DNA of 64,000 nucleotides from the NCBI GenBank assembly GCA_036346395.1, contig CM070599.1, forward strand, positions 16,049,232 to 16,113,231, given 5' to 3'. Below, piece after piece: positions 22,619 to 34,591 of this stretch. Positions within the stretch are counted from its first letter, which is position 1. Every line of letters begins with the position of its first letter. The notes below the pieces were generated by a model. The model ran no database searches. It saw only the letters and a program-made list of their open reading frames with translations, and had not been told where the DNA came from. This DNA is from Hsuehochloa calcarea. Lineage: Eukaryota > Streptophyta > Magnoliopsida > Poales > Poaceae. The translations under genes were made by a program, and so were the position numbers.

Positions 22619-25008
22619 TGTAATATTAAAAAATCATACTAATAGCAATAAAAATAATAAGTTAAGTAATTAAAGAGTTTAGGGTTTTTCGTAATTAAAT
22701 AAAAGGATTTATGAAAATAGAATTTTGAATTTTTCGAGCTATATAAATTGTTTTGGTTTTCTAGAAACCTAGCCTTTTAATCTCTTTTCCCACCGAGCCG
22801 TCTTCATTCTTTTTTTTCCGGTAGCCTTGACTTCTCTTTTCTTTCTGCGTTCTTGCGCCACTTGGTCGTTTCTCTGTGGCGTCGTGACCAAATTAGACGG
22901 ACGTGAAGAAATTCTTTTCTTGATCTTCTTCTGCGTGTCATCTTTGCTGTCTTATTCTTCTTCTTTGGAGCCAGCCTTTCTTATTGTGGCCTGCCTTTGC
23001 AGCAATTCTTCTTTATACATGCGTGGGTAGTGATCGCGCTGTTTTTTTTTTGCTATTGCTTGGCTTCTTGTGTTTCTTTCACCGACGCGCGCTGGGAGCT
23101 GTATTTGTATTGCATCTCTTTGAATGCTTCTTTGCCGGTTTCTGCCGAAGGCTGCGATCTTTGTCTTTGCTGATTTTTCTCGCGAGCGGCTAACTTCTTC
23201 TTGAGCCGAACCCGGCCGATCTTTGTCTTATTCTTCCGTTTTATTCTTCTTCTTGTGCCGATCTGCTGCTGATTTTCTGCTGCGTTCGCTTGCCGCCGTG
23301 GATTGGTTTGAGGTTTGCTAGTTTTAAATACATGTTCTCTCTGTTTTGCTATGTTAATTAGAGATTATAACTGAGATTATTTAGGGAGGTCGATTAATAG
23401 ATCTGTTTAGCACTGCTTATCCCGCGGTTCCGTTGATCGATTTATTCGGGTATCTTAATGGCGAATTTTGGAAGTCTTATCTACTAGTTAATTGTAGATA
23501 ATGTCGATAGCTTTCTTTAGCATATTTTATCATGTCAATCGGACAAGTAGATTTCGAGATATGTTTTTCGGAAGACCGCTGTTTTTATGGTTGTCGCCTT
23601 TCGGCGCTATTTTGGTAGATCGGTTATTAAAAATAGTAAACAGACTAATTAGTGTTTTTGATCTACATGAAAGTTGTAGATAATTGTCCAATGGTTCTGT
23701 AGAATCTGAGAACGCGAATTTTGGTTGAGTAAAACAAAAGTTATGAATTTAGTAAGGCTGCTGTTCCGAAGCGGACAGACCGACTTTCCGGGCTAAATAC
23801 GGAAGGTTAGATGATTTAATTAGAAGTCTTTGTAATCTAAGAAAATGTGGATAATTTTATAAAGAATCCAGAATGGGGTGGTTTGTGGTGATCGGACTTT
23901 CGAGTCAAAAGTTACGCTCTTTTTAGTAACCGGACAGCTATGGGTAACTATTCGGTACCGGCGTAGCGTTAGTAAATTTGGGGCGTGTAGGAGCGATGTT
24001 GATTGATTGCTATTCTTGTTGCTGTAATTTGTATTGAAGTTGGTGTATTTAATGTAGGAGAGGTGTCGTACTTGTTGCCATCTTCTAGCCAAATCGTGCG
24101 TCGCAACTAGTAAAGGCAAGTGCATGGTAGGCAATGATCAATGATCGATCCTTGTTTTCTTTATCTTCTATTACCATTATTGTTGTGCTTTTATTTTATT
24201 TAATTGCAAACAATGATTTGGTATGATTATACTTTTGTTGACAAGCATGATGGAAAGTTGGATATGATGTTTATGATGGAGTTTTGCATGTTTTGCATAC
24301 ATAAGCATCATTGCATATGAGAAGGTGATCATGATGATCACAACTCCACGGGAGTGGAGGAGGTCCCCGATCCTTATGGAGGAACGGGCTTGAGAGTGAA
24401 TGTTGTCGCGAGCATTCACTCACGCTATACCGGTATACGCGAAAAGAAGTGCATGTGGACATGTAGATTAGTTTCGCATTGATACATGAGATTAATGGAT
24501 GTGAATCAAATAGAAGTACCTGTGATGATAATGAAGTTATTGAATGCTGTTGATTTATTATTGTTCGTTGTTTATGGATGTGTTTGCTGAGTCGTGGACT
24601 CACCCTTGCTCTATTGTTGTCTTTAGGTGATCTCAGGATCACAATGGCGAGAGCGAGTAGAGCACATGGACCACTTATGATCATTTACCTTCATAATCTT
24701 TCCATTCACAATTGATTTACTCCTGGACATGTTAGAGGTTGAATAAAGTTTAGGACAATGTTTGGACTAGACTATTTGCTTTATTAATTTGGATTCATTG
24801 GTTGATGCTGCTTTGGATTATTTGCCTGGTTATAATTTCTCATTGCTTATTTATTGTCGCTTGATCCATAATTATACATGTTCGTTTGTGATCCCTTGGT
24901 TATGATTATTGTTGTTCTCTTGCTGAAATTTTATAGTGTGTCAATGATTATTAGTTTCGAGGGTAGTTTAGTGGCATTCGGGCTCGGTGTTGGGTTTGAG
25001 GTGTTACA
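22619..25008 (+). repeat. Gypsy-1 5' LTR (2,390 bp)
   Basis: TGTAATATT...GTGTTACA. The first about 170 bp and the last about 1.7 kb match the 3' LTR very closely, while the block around 22795-23285 differs strongly from its counterpart at about 30170-30650. ORFs inside it have no protein resemblance. Confidence 0.95.
22740..22747 (+). promoter_or_regulatory. TATA box of Gypsy-1 5' LTR
   Basis: TATATAAA about 120 bp into the LTR, conserved at 30100-30107 in the 3' LTR and, in diverged form, in Gypsy-2. It is the likely start of the element's RNA. Confidence 0.6.
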
Positions 25009-25027
25009 GATTAGTATCGAGGCGGGC
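25009..25027 (+). other. Gypsy-1 primer-binding site (degenerate)
   Basis: GATTAGTATCGAGGCGG follows the LTR and resembles the tRNA-Met site TGGTATCAGAGC with substitutions. Confidence 0.5.
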
Positions 25028-25271
25028 TTTAGGTCCGTGGTGAATAGATTAACAACTTAGGCAAACTAAAAATTGTTAAAATTTGTTTTAGTATTAGTAA
25101 ATCAACTAAAATTTGCTAATGGTTAACTAACCTAAAATTTGACACACTAGTGCCTGATGGGTTAGAGAGAGATGCGAATATAGTTTCACGCTTCCGTTAT
25201 GTTGTTTATTGATGGATGAGTTTATTTTGAGCTTTGAACTCATTGTGTATTGTTGATTGTGGTTGATAGCT

Positions 25272-28200
25272 ATGCCGAGGGGTAGAGGGCGTGGTCGTGG
25301 TGGCGCGATCGTGGAGGTCGAAGTCGCGGAAGAGGTTCCGTGGAGCCACCTCACATGTGAGATGAGTCGATGGTGAGGGGTTCTTTGTTGACCCGCCTCG
25401 GTTGGGGTCGAGGATGAGGCGCCCGCTTTCTTTGAGAGAGTTGGTGGGAGAGATCCGTGCTCTTCGTCAGCGGTAGCCGCGACCTATTCTCTGCGGCATC
25501 TGTTGTTGCTCTGTCGTTCATCCACCGGTTCTGGCGCGGATGTCACTTGAGTGGATGGGGTTGAGGTTGGATTCGTTTGTGGTCGGGCACACGGTCCAAG
25601 CAATGGATTGGTTGCGCTACATGGAGAGGCGGTTTGGAGCTTTGGAGATGTCTTCACCTCGGAGGGTCCGTTTGTAGCCTTTCAATTTGAAAGACAGCGG
25701 ATATTTGGTGGGAGGCGTGTTGTCTTGAGGACCGCCACTCAAGGGCGATCACTTGGGAGGACTTCGTTGATCGGTTCAAGGGAAATTCTACCCTATTCTT
25801 TTGTTGAGAAGATGGAGGTTGCCTTGGCGACCTTTGCTCGGGGAAGAGGTCTATTCTTGAGTATGAGGTGAGTTCAATAACTTGGTTCGCTTTGTCCCTT
25901 GATGTGAGCGATGATCTGAAGGCCAAGAGATTCCGTCGGGGTCTCAGTGCAGTCCGACATGTGTTGGGAGCTACTCCACTCCGTGATTCTGCTCTGTTGT
26001 GGAGCAAGCTAGGGCATGGAGTTGGAGATGCAACTCACAAAGGGCGACAAGCCTCGGTGGGTGATAGGCTGGCGGTGGTGACGGAAGAGGAGCTCTGTGA
26101 GGGAAGTGGAGTGCATTCGTGACACCTTTCAAGAAATTCAAGGGAGGATCGCGATCTTTCAAGTCTAGCGGTCGAGGCCGTTCCCTTCTTGGCGCCTCGT
26201 TCTTTTGCAGTACTCCGGCTCTTCGTCTGTCGAGGCGGGGCATGCTTTGCTTTAAGTGCGGTGATGGACACCGCACTGCTTGAAGTGCACTTGGCGGAGA
26301 TTGCCGTCGGTGTGGCGGCAAGGTCACAAAGAGCGGGTGTGTCGCGAGAACCCGCTAAGCGTGATCAAGTGGGAGCTGTGCCATCTTCTTCTTGATGGGT
26401 CTGCTCGAGATCTTTCGGATGATGATTGCTCCTCCAATGATGCCATTTCCTTCGGCTTAGGCGCCTCGGTGAGGGTACTCGGCGGCGGCGCCACCTTCGC
26501 ACCGCCCGGGTTGCCGACCGCCTTACACCGCCGCGGCGATTGTTGGGGCTCTCGCCGCCCGGCATCGTCTTCTTCGCCATGGTGCCACAGGTGTCGCCAT
26601 GCCTACTGCGAGTCATGGGTCGTCTGGCGTGGTGGCAGTACTTTGCTTGTGGATTCGTTTGATGCTTTAGTCCTTTTTGATTCGGGGCTACCTTTTCGTT
26701 TGTGTCGTGGCGTTTGCTAGAAGAAGGAACTTGAGTATGCGGTGGATTTCTCGATCGGTGTTGGTTAGTTCTCACAGGGGTATTATTGCTAGCTCTCTTG
26801 TTTGTCTGGGTGTTCTATTATTATTGATGGAGAGAAGTTCACGGCGAATTTGATAGTTATTCAAATGGAGCCGTTCGACATTATCTTGGGTATGGATTGG
26901 TTGCACTCTTATCGAGCCGTGATATCTTGTTTACGTAGAGACGGTCTGCATGCGGACCTCGTGCAGGAGACTTTGACTTTTCAGAAGCGCCTCGCGCTCT
27001 CTTTCGATGTTGGTGGATTGTTTCGGTCGTGCGATGGCAGGGCTTCTTTTAGCTCTTCTTTGGAAACCGGCGTGGCCGCAGATTGAGGAGATTCGGTGGT
27101 TAGTGATTACCGGATGTGTTCCCGGTGATCTTAGGGTTTGCCACTGCGCGAGATGTGGAGTTCGCATTGATCTTGTTCGGTACTCGTCCCATCTCGATGT
27201 CTCCATATCGATTAACACGTCCGTTCGGGGCGAGTTGAAGAAGCGATTGGATGATTTGTTGGCTAAAGGTTTGATCGGCGTAGTGTATCGCCGTGGGGGC
27301 TCTGTTCTATTCGAGAAGAAGGATGGGAGTTGGCGCATGTGTATTGATTACGCGCGCTTAATGCGGTCACAATCAGAACAAATATCCATTGCCTCGCATT
27401 GAGGACTTGTTTGATCGGTTGAATGGAGCTCAAGTATTCTCCAAGATCGATCTCGATCGGGGTATAATCAAATCCGTGTGCGTGGCGGATGTAGAAAGCC
27501 TTTCTCCACGGTATGGGCATTATGAGTATAAAGTTATGTCTTTTGGATTGACTAATGCACTGCCATTTTATGGAGACCATGAACAACATGTTGCAGAGTA
27601 TCTAGATGACTTCGTGGTGGTGTTCATTGATGATATTCTTATCTATTCCAAGACCAATGAGGATCATGGCGTCATTTGAGGCTGGTTTTAGATACTTTGA
27701 GAGAGCACAAGTTCTATGCTAAGTTGAAGAAGTGTGAGTTCGGATTTGAAGTGGGTTTTACGGGTCATGTGATTAACCCTCGGGGCATTCTTTGTTGATC
27801 CTAGTAAGGTCTCCACGGTGGTGGATTGGAAGAGGCCGACTAGTGTGAAGGAGGTGAGGAGTTTCTGAGTTTGGTTGGTTATTATCGGCGTTTTGTGCGA
27901 GATTTCTCTATCATTGCCAAGCCGATGTCTCGGCTTACTCGAAAAGGTGTGAGATTCCTATGGGTGATGAGTGTGGCGTAGTTTACGCATTTTGAAGGGC
28001 AGGTTGGTGACCTCTCCTATTCTCACTCTTCCGGCCGAAGCGGTTCCTGATCTTTTGAGATCGTCACGAGTGGGTCTTGGCTGTGTTCTCATGCAAGGCG
28101 GTAAGGTGATTGCTTATCGTCGAGCGATTAAAAAGCACGAGCGAAATTATCCCACTCATGATTTGGAGTTAGGCTGCGGTTGTTTTTGCTCTCAAGATTT

Positions 28201-29903
28201 GGAGGCATTATCTATCACGGTGAGCCTTGTGATATTTTCACGGATCACAAGAGTCTCAAGTATATCTTCACTCGAAGGATCTGAATTTGAGGCAAAGGAG
28301 GTGGTTGGAGTTGATCAAGGATTATGATCTTACTATTGAAGTATCATCCGAGCAAGGCCAATGTAGTTCTTGATGCTCTTAGTCGCAAGGCGACTCCTGC
28401 TACTCTAGATTGCCTCATTGCTGATTTTGATCGCATGGGAATATCTTATTGTTATGCGGGCACGACACATGTTGAGACACGATTGATTCTTGAGTCGGCT
28501 ATTCGGACCGTGTCTGGAAGCTATGATTGACCGGTTACTACGGGAGGTTAGGAAGCGTGCGGATGAAGGCAAAGAGGGTGATTTTAGTATGGATGATTCT
28601 GGTACTTTGAGGTTTAAAGGCCGCCTTTGCGTGCCACAAAAGTCGGAGGTCAAAAATGATATTTTGAGGAGGCACATCATTACTCAGTACTTTCATCATC
28701 TGGTGAGACTAAGATGTATCGAGATCTGAAAGCGAATTTTTGGTGGAAAAGAATGAAGGTGGACATTGCTAATTATGTGGCTTCTTGTGGTGTTTGTCGA
28801 CAAGTGAAAGGCGAACACAAGCGTCCTGCGAGGTTGTTGCGACCTTTGGAGGTTCCCAGTGGCCTTGGGATGATATCTCTATGGACTTTGTGGTGGCGTT
28901 GCCTCGTTCGCGCGAGGAAGGATGCGATTTGGGTAGTGGTGGATCGATTCAGCAAGTCGCACACTTCATCCCTATTCGCACGACAAATTCGGCGAGTGAT
29001 CTAGCTCCTATTTATGTGCGTGAAATAGTAAGGCGCATGGTGTGCCAAAGACCATCATTTACGCGAGACGCCAAGTTTGTCTCCAAGTTACGGAGAGTCT
29101 GCGAGTGCATTGGGCACAGCTCCGTCTTAGTCTGACGTTTCACCCATTGACAGATGGGCGTCAGGCGGACTATTCGGACTTTGGAGGACATGTTGCGATC
29201 TTGTGTTCTATCTTGGAAGGGTAGTTGGGAGGACCGATTACCACTTGCGAGTTTGCTTATAATAATAGTTACCATTCCATATTAGAGCCGCGCCATTCGA
29301 GGTTCTCTATGGGCGGAAGTGCGGATCGCCACTTTGTTGGGATGCGATGGGAGAGAAGGCAATTTTGGGTCGGATTTGATTGAAAGACCGTTGGCGTGTG
29401 GCCATGGTGAGGCGAATTTGTTGGCGGCTCGAGTAAACGAAAAAGTTATCTTGATTTGAGGCGTGACTTGGGTTCGCGGTGGTTGACGGTGCTCTTGAGT
29501 GTCTCCCACTAAAGGCATCGTCAGGTTCGGTACCAAAGGAAGCTTAGCAGAGGTACGTTGGACCGTTCGATTATTGCAAGAATTGGGAAGTTAGCCTCCG
29601 CTGGACCTTCACGAGTCCATGCGTGGAGTTCACAATGTGTTTCACGTCTCGATCTTGAGAAGTTTTGAGAGATCGAGCATAAGATTTCTTTAGAGCGTGA
29701 CTATTGAGCAAGATCTCACGGTTGAGTCGCGTCGCGCGCGCGATACGGAGAGGTCGGAGCGAGTCTTTGAGGCACAAGAGCGTTGGTATCGTCAAGGTCT
29801 TTGTGGGCGCATCGATCGAGAGAGGCGACTTGGGAGTTGGAGTCTCGCATGCGCGAGCTATACCGAGTTGTTCACGTCGAGTGCGTGTTGTTTTATTGTT
29901 TAA
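25272..29903 (+). pseudogene. Gypsy-1 gag-pol, heavily frameshifted
   Basis: An Arg/Gly-rich gag start (MPRGRGRGRGG) at 25272. A gag core lies near 25600-26020 and a CFKCGDGHRTA knuckle near 26247. The aspartic protease has LVLFDSG (DSG at 26679-26687). Reverse transcriptase shows KKDGSWRMCIDYARL near 27317-27360 and FIDD at 27623-27634. RNase H (HERNYPTHDLEL) is near 28140-28170, followed by an integrase zinc region (ASCGVCRQVK near 28780) and catalytic-core remnants. A chromodomain-like tail ends with a stop at 29903. Frames change every few hundred bases, so nothing functional is encoded. Gypsy-2 is a better-preserved relative. Confidence 0.92.
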
Positions 29904-29956
29904 TTTCAGCGATGTAGTTTTTATTTGAGTAGAGCGAGCGAATCGGGGTTGAATTC

Positions 29957-29971
29957 CGTTAAGGGGTAGAA
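29957..29971 (+). other. Gypsy-1 polypurine tract
   Basis: GTTAAGGGGTAGAA lies immediately before the 3' LTR start, the expected place for plus-strand priming. Confidence 0.8.
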
Positions 29972-32381
29972 TGTAATATTCTGAAAATCATACTAATAGC
30001 AATAAAAATAATAAGTTAAGTAATTAAAGAGTTTAGGGTTTTTTTCGTAATTAAATAAAAGGGATTTATGAAAATAGAATTTTCGGAATTTTTCTGAGCT
30101 ATATAAATTATTTTCTAGTTTTTCTAGAAACCCTAGCCTTTTTAATCTCTTTTTCCCACCGAGCCGTCTTCATTCTTTTTTTTCGGTAGCCTTGCTTGAC
30201 TTCTCTTTTCTTTCTCTGCGTTCGCTTGTGGGTTCGTTTCTCTGTCGCGTCGTGACCAAAATGGGACAGCTGCCGAAATTTCTTTACTGCGATCTTCTTC
30301 TGCGTGATTCTTTGCGCTGTCGATTCTTCTTCTTTGAGCCCGCCTTTCTGTGTGTATTTGCCTTTGCTGCAATTTCTTCTTCTTGCCAATGTCGTGGGCC
30401 GTGGATTTATTGTTTTTTCTTTAGCTATTTGTATTTCTTGGTTGCTTTCAGCCAGAGCGCCGCTTTGGGAGCTATATTTGTATTGCATCTATTTGGATTT
30501 GCTTCTTTGCGGTTTTTGCCGAGGCTGCGATCTTTGTCTTCTTGATTTTCCTACCGACGCGGCTTCTTTCTTGTGGCCAGAGCAGGCGATCTTTGTCTTA
30601 TTCTTTGCCGTTCTCTCTTCTTCTTTGTGTGCCGATCTGCTGCTGATTTTCTGCTGCGTTCGCTTGCCGCCGTGGATTGGTTTGAGGTTTGCTAGTTTTA
30701 AATACATGTTCTCTCTGTTTTGCTATGTTAATTAGAGATTATAACTGAGATTATTTAGGGAGGTCGATTAATAGATCTGTTTAGCACTGCTTATCCCGCG
30801 GTTCCGTTGATCGATTTATTCGGGTATCTTAATGGCGAATTTTGGAAGTCTTATCTACTAGTTAATTGTAGATAATGTCGATAGCTTTCTTTAGCATATT
30901 TTATCATGTCAATCGGACAAGTAGATTTCGAGATATGTTTTTCGGAAGACCGCTGTTTTTACGGTTGTCGCCTTTCGGCGCTGTTTTGGTAGATCGGTTA
31001 TTAAAAATAGTAAACAGACTAATTAGTATTTTTGATCTACATGAAAGTTGTAGATAATTGTCCAATGGTTCTGTAGAATCTGAGAACGCGAATTTTGGTT
31101 GAGTAAAACAAAAGTTATGAATTTAGTAAGGCTGCTGTTCCGAAGCGGACAGACCGACTTTCCGGGCTAAATACGAAAGGTTAGATGATTTAATTAGAAG
31201 TCTTTGTAATCTAAGAAAATGTGGATAATTTTATAAAGAATCCAGAATGGGGTGGTTTGTGGTGATCGGACTTTCGAGTCAAAAGTTACGCTCTTTTTAG
31301 TAACCGGACAGCTATGGTTAACTATTCGGTACCGGCGTAACGTGGTAAATTTGGGGACGTGTAGGAGCGATGTTGATTGATTGCTATTCTTGTTGCTGTA
31401 ATTTGTATTGAAGTTGGTGTATTTAATGTAGGAGAGGTGTCGTACTTGTTGCCATCTTCTAGCCAAATCGTGCGTCGCAACTAGTAAAGGCAAGTGCATG
31501 GTAGACAGCGATCAATGATCGATCACTGTTTTCTTTATCTTCTATTACCATTATTGTTGTGCTTTTATTTTATTTAATTGCAAACAATGATTTGGTATGA
31601 TTATACTTTTGTTGACAAGCATGATGGAAAGTTGGATATGATGTTTATGATGGAGTTTTGCATGTTTTGCATACATAAGCATCATTGCATATGAGAAGGT
31701 GATCATGATGATCACAACTCCACGGGAGTGGAGGAGGTCCCCGATCCTTATGGAGGAACGGGCTTGAGAGTGAATGTTATCGCGAGCATTCACTCACGCT
31801 ATCTGATATCTGTGAAAAGAAGTGCATGTGGACATGTAGATTAGTTTCGCATTGATACATGAGATTAATGGATGTGAATCAAATAGAAGTACTGTGATGA
31901 TAATGAAGTTATTGAATCTTTGTTGATTTATTATTGTTAGTTGTTTATGGATGTGTTTCTTTGAGTCGTGGACTCACCCTTGCTCTATTGTTGTCTTTAG
32001 GTGATCTCAGGGATGCCGTGGCGAGGCGAGTAGAGCACATGGACCACTTATGATCATTTACCTTCATAATCTTTCCATTCACAATTGATTTACTCCTGGA
32101 CATGTTAGAGGTTGAATAAAGTTTAGGACAATGTTTGGACTAGACTATTTGCTTTATTAATTTGGATTCATTGGTTGATGCTGCTTTGGATTATTTGCCT
32201 GGTTATAATTTCTCATTGCTTATTTATTGTCGCTTGATCCATAATTATACATGTTCGTTTGTGATCCCTTGGTTATGATTATTGTTGTTCTCTTGCTGAA
32301 ATTTTATAGTGTGTCAATGATTATTAGTTTCGAGGGTAGTTTAGTGGCATTCCAGGCTCAGTGTTGGGCTGGGGTGTTACA
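29972..32381 (+). repeat. Gypsy-1 3' LTR (2,410 bp)
   Basis: TGTAATATTCTGAAAATC to GGGGTGTTACA. Followed by ACCTC, after which the Copia-1 RNase H sequence resumes. Confidence 0.95.
30100..30107 (+). promoter_or_regulatory. TATA box of Gypsy-1 3' LTR
   Basis: TATATAAA at the position matching 22740-22747. If active it could read out into the 3' half of Copia-1. Confidence 0.55.
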
Positions 32382-32386
32382 ACCTC

Positions 32387-32806
32387 AGGCACCTGTCACT
32401 TCCTAGGCACTTCTCTTGTATCTTGGTCCTCTAGGAAGCAGTCTTCTGTTGCACAATCCACTTCTTTGAAGCGGAGTATGTAGCTCTTTGCTAATTCTTT
32501 GTGCTTGATTTTGTGGATGACATCCACTTTGAAAGATTATGGGTTAAACTTTGCTAGTGTTCCTCTTTTCTGTGATAACACGTCTGCTATTAATATTGCT
32601 AAAAACCCAGTGCAACATTCTAGGACTAAGCACATAGACATTCGCTTTCACTTCCTTAAAGATCATGTTGAAAAAGGTGATATTGTGATGCACTTAGTGA
32701 GAGTCTGAAGCTCAATTGGCGGATATTCTTACCAAGCCTTTAGATCAAACCGATTTTCTCCTTAAGAAGCGAGTTAGGCGTAATTTATCCTTATGGGTTG
32801 GTTTGA
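32387..32806 (+). pseudogene. Copia-1 gag-pol, 3' end (RNase H) after Gypsy-1
   Basis: The reading resumes where it was cut at 22613. VPLFCDNTSAINIAKNPVQH and RTKHIDIRFHFLKDHVEKGD are typical of copia RNase H C-termini, and ADILTKPLDQT follows. Frames shift within the region. The end is placed at the TGA at 32804-32806 by comparison with Copia-2. Confidence 0.9.
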
Positions 32807-34591
32807 GGGGAGTTTGATCTTTTCTTATCTTTCCTTGTTCTTTTGATCTTTTATTGTTCTTTTACGAACTTAGTGATCTTTTGAACTTTTAGGTTTTAGG
32901 CTTTTAATTGCATCTCATTGTGTCATATTGCATTCATATGAAAAATACAACAAGTGGTATGAAAAATCCAAAAAGATGCATTGTAATATAAGATTTTACC
33001 TTATCTTTTAAAATTGATGAAGCTTTGCCTATTACCCTTTGGAGTTTTGTATTTCAATTCTTGCTCAATGTCATGTCTAGTTCTTTGACTTGCTAGAATT
33101 ATCATGCTTTTACATGTGTAGCTAAGTCTTTGCTATATGAGCTAGAATCTTTTAAACAACTCAAACTAAGAAATTGCAATTTGTGGATGTTTTAGCGAGT
33201 TGCGCAATTAGTGCTCCTCTTGTGACATTGGCCTGTCGAATTGCTTTGTTAGCTCTTTGATCTAAAATTGACCATTACTTGAGCTTTTGTGTTCTTGAGA
33301 TTCTAAAATGCTCTTGTGAAAAATGAAAATCAAGATTGTCTTATGCTTAAATTGTGCCAAACTATTCTTACGAGGCCTTGTCAAATGACATGAACTTGGA
33401 GATAGTTTGATGAACAGAACGATCTCATGGGGAATTGCTTGTCGAAATGACATGAACCTCAAGATTTGTCGCCCGGTAGAAGCTTAGAAAGAGTTTGTGG
33501 ATGGCTCCTAGTCCGGGATCTTCTTTACTAAGATATACCTTTAATCAACTTTTGGTGAAGCTTAGGATGAGTTTGTGGATGGCTCCTAGTCCGAGGATCT
33601 TGTCACTAAGTTAGATCATTAGTCAACTTCAATATTCAATGCAAATGAGAAAAATGTTGACAAATGGCGTTTACAAAATATTGAGCAAAATGATTCAATA
33701 CGGGACTTGATTGACTCTTAATGTGGTCTTTGTTAGATTTTTGATCTCACTTTGACATTTTGACATGGCCAATTTCACTTTAGGATCCTGTTGATGAACT
33801 TCTTTGAATTTGAGCGTTGCTTAAATTGATCAAATCTATTGCTTTACTTTTGAGCCTTTGTGCTTAGCTTTGATATATATGTCTTACCATGATCTTGCTA
33901 AGTATTTATCGGGCTTGATATGATGTTTGTGCAATACTAGAGATACTAGATTGTTCTTTTGGGTAATCTCCAAAGCTTCTTGTAATCAAAATTGAAAAAT
34001 ACAAAAATGAAGCCACTCCATTGCACTTCATGCATATTTCTCTTTATGCTTCTTTTGTTTACCTTCTTTCTTTATTCTATATTTGTTATCTCTGGATGAG
34101 AGGAAGGCGTGATTCCTTGATGAATCCATTGTCAAAGGGGGAGAAGATGTGTTAAATGAGAAGAGAAGATTGTGTTAATAAGAAGATATTTCGTTATTGG
34201 GGGAGAAGTTTTTACAAAGGGGAGAAACTAAAATTTGAAATTTGATGATCATAGTGAGGGGGAGTTCTTGAGTTGCATTCTTATTGTCTTATTGAATATT
34301 CTGAACATGAATTGCATTCTTTTATCCTCACAATGATCATAGGTCAATTGAACAATTGTTCTTTCATTTGGACCTCATGTGAGAATTTTGACCCTTTTAA
34401 AATCAAAGTTTTATGCTTACTTTTGCCTTGTCTCACATGCCTATACTATTACGATGCGGCTTGGTCATTTACATTGCTTTTTCTTGCTTATGGACCAAGT
34501 TGTGCCTTTGTCGCAGCTATGAGTAAACTCGTTTTCAAACCTCTTACTTACATTTTACGGATAATTGCCAATGTGTTCATCAAGGGGAGAT
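32807..34591 (+). other. Copia-1 3' non-coding region with multiple polypurine tracts
   Basis: About 1.8 kb without a supportable gene; the 118-residue frame at 34273-34629 has no envelope features I would trust. Purine tracts such as AAAGGGGGAGAAGATG (34134), TTGGGGGAGAAG (34198), AAAGGGGAGAAAC (34217), GAGGGGGAGTTC (34256) and AAGGGGAGAT (34582) occur, the last directly before the 3' LTR. Repeated polypurine tracts here are a known Sirevirus trait. Confidence 0.75.

Larger units (their letters stand above)
22619..32381 (+). mobile_element. Gypsy-1: Ty3/gypsy chromovirus-like element, 9.8 kb
   Basis: Complete insertion with LTRs (2,390 and 2,410 bp) starting TGTAATATT and ending GTGTTACA, a 5-bp target duplication ACCTC, and gag, protease, RT, RNase H and integrase in the Ty3/gypsy order. 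A chromodomain-like C-terminus suggests the Tekay/Del-type chromoviruses. It lies in the RNase H region of Copia-1 in the same orientation. The genes are frameshifted throughout. Confidence 0.95.

Noticed and set aside
24177..24684. Overlapping minus ORFs repeated in 31551-31793
   Set aside because: The repetition is simply because both lie in the two LTRs of Gypsy-1; they are non-coding LTR frames.
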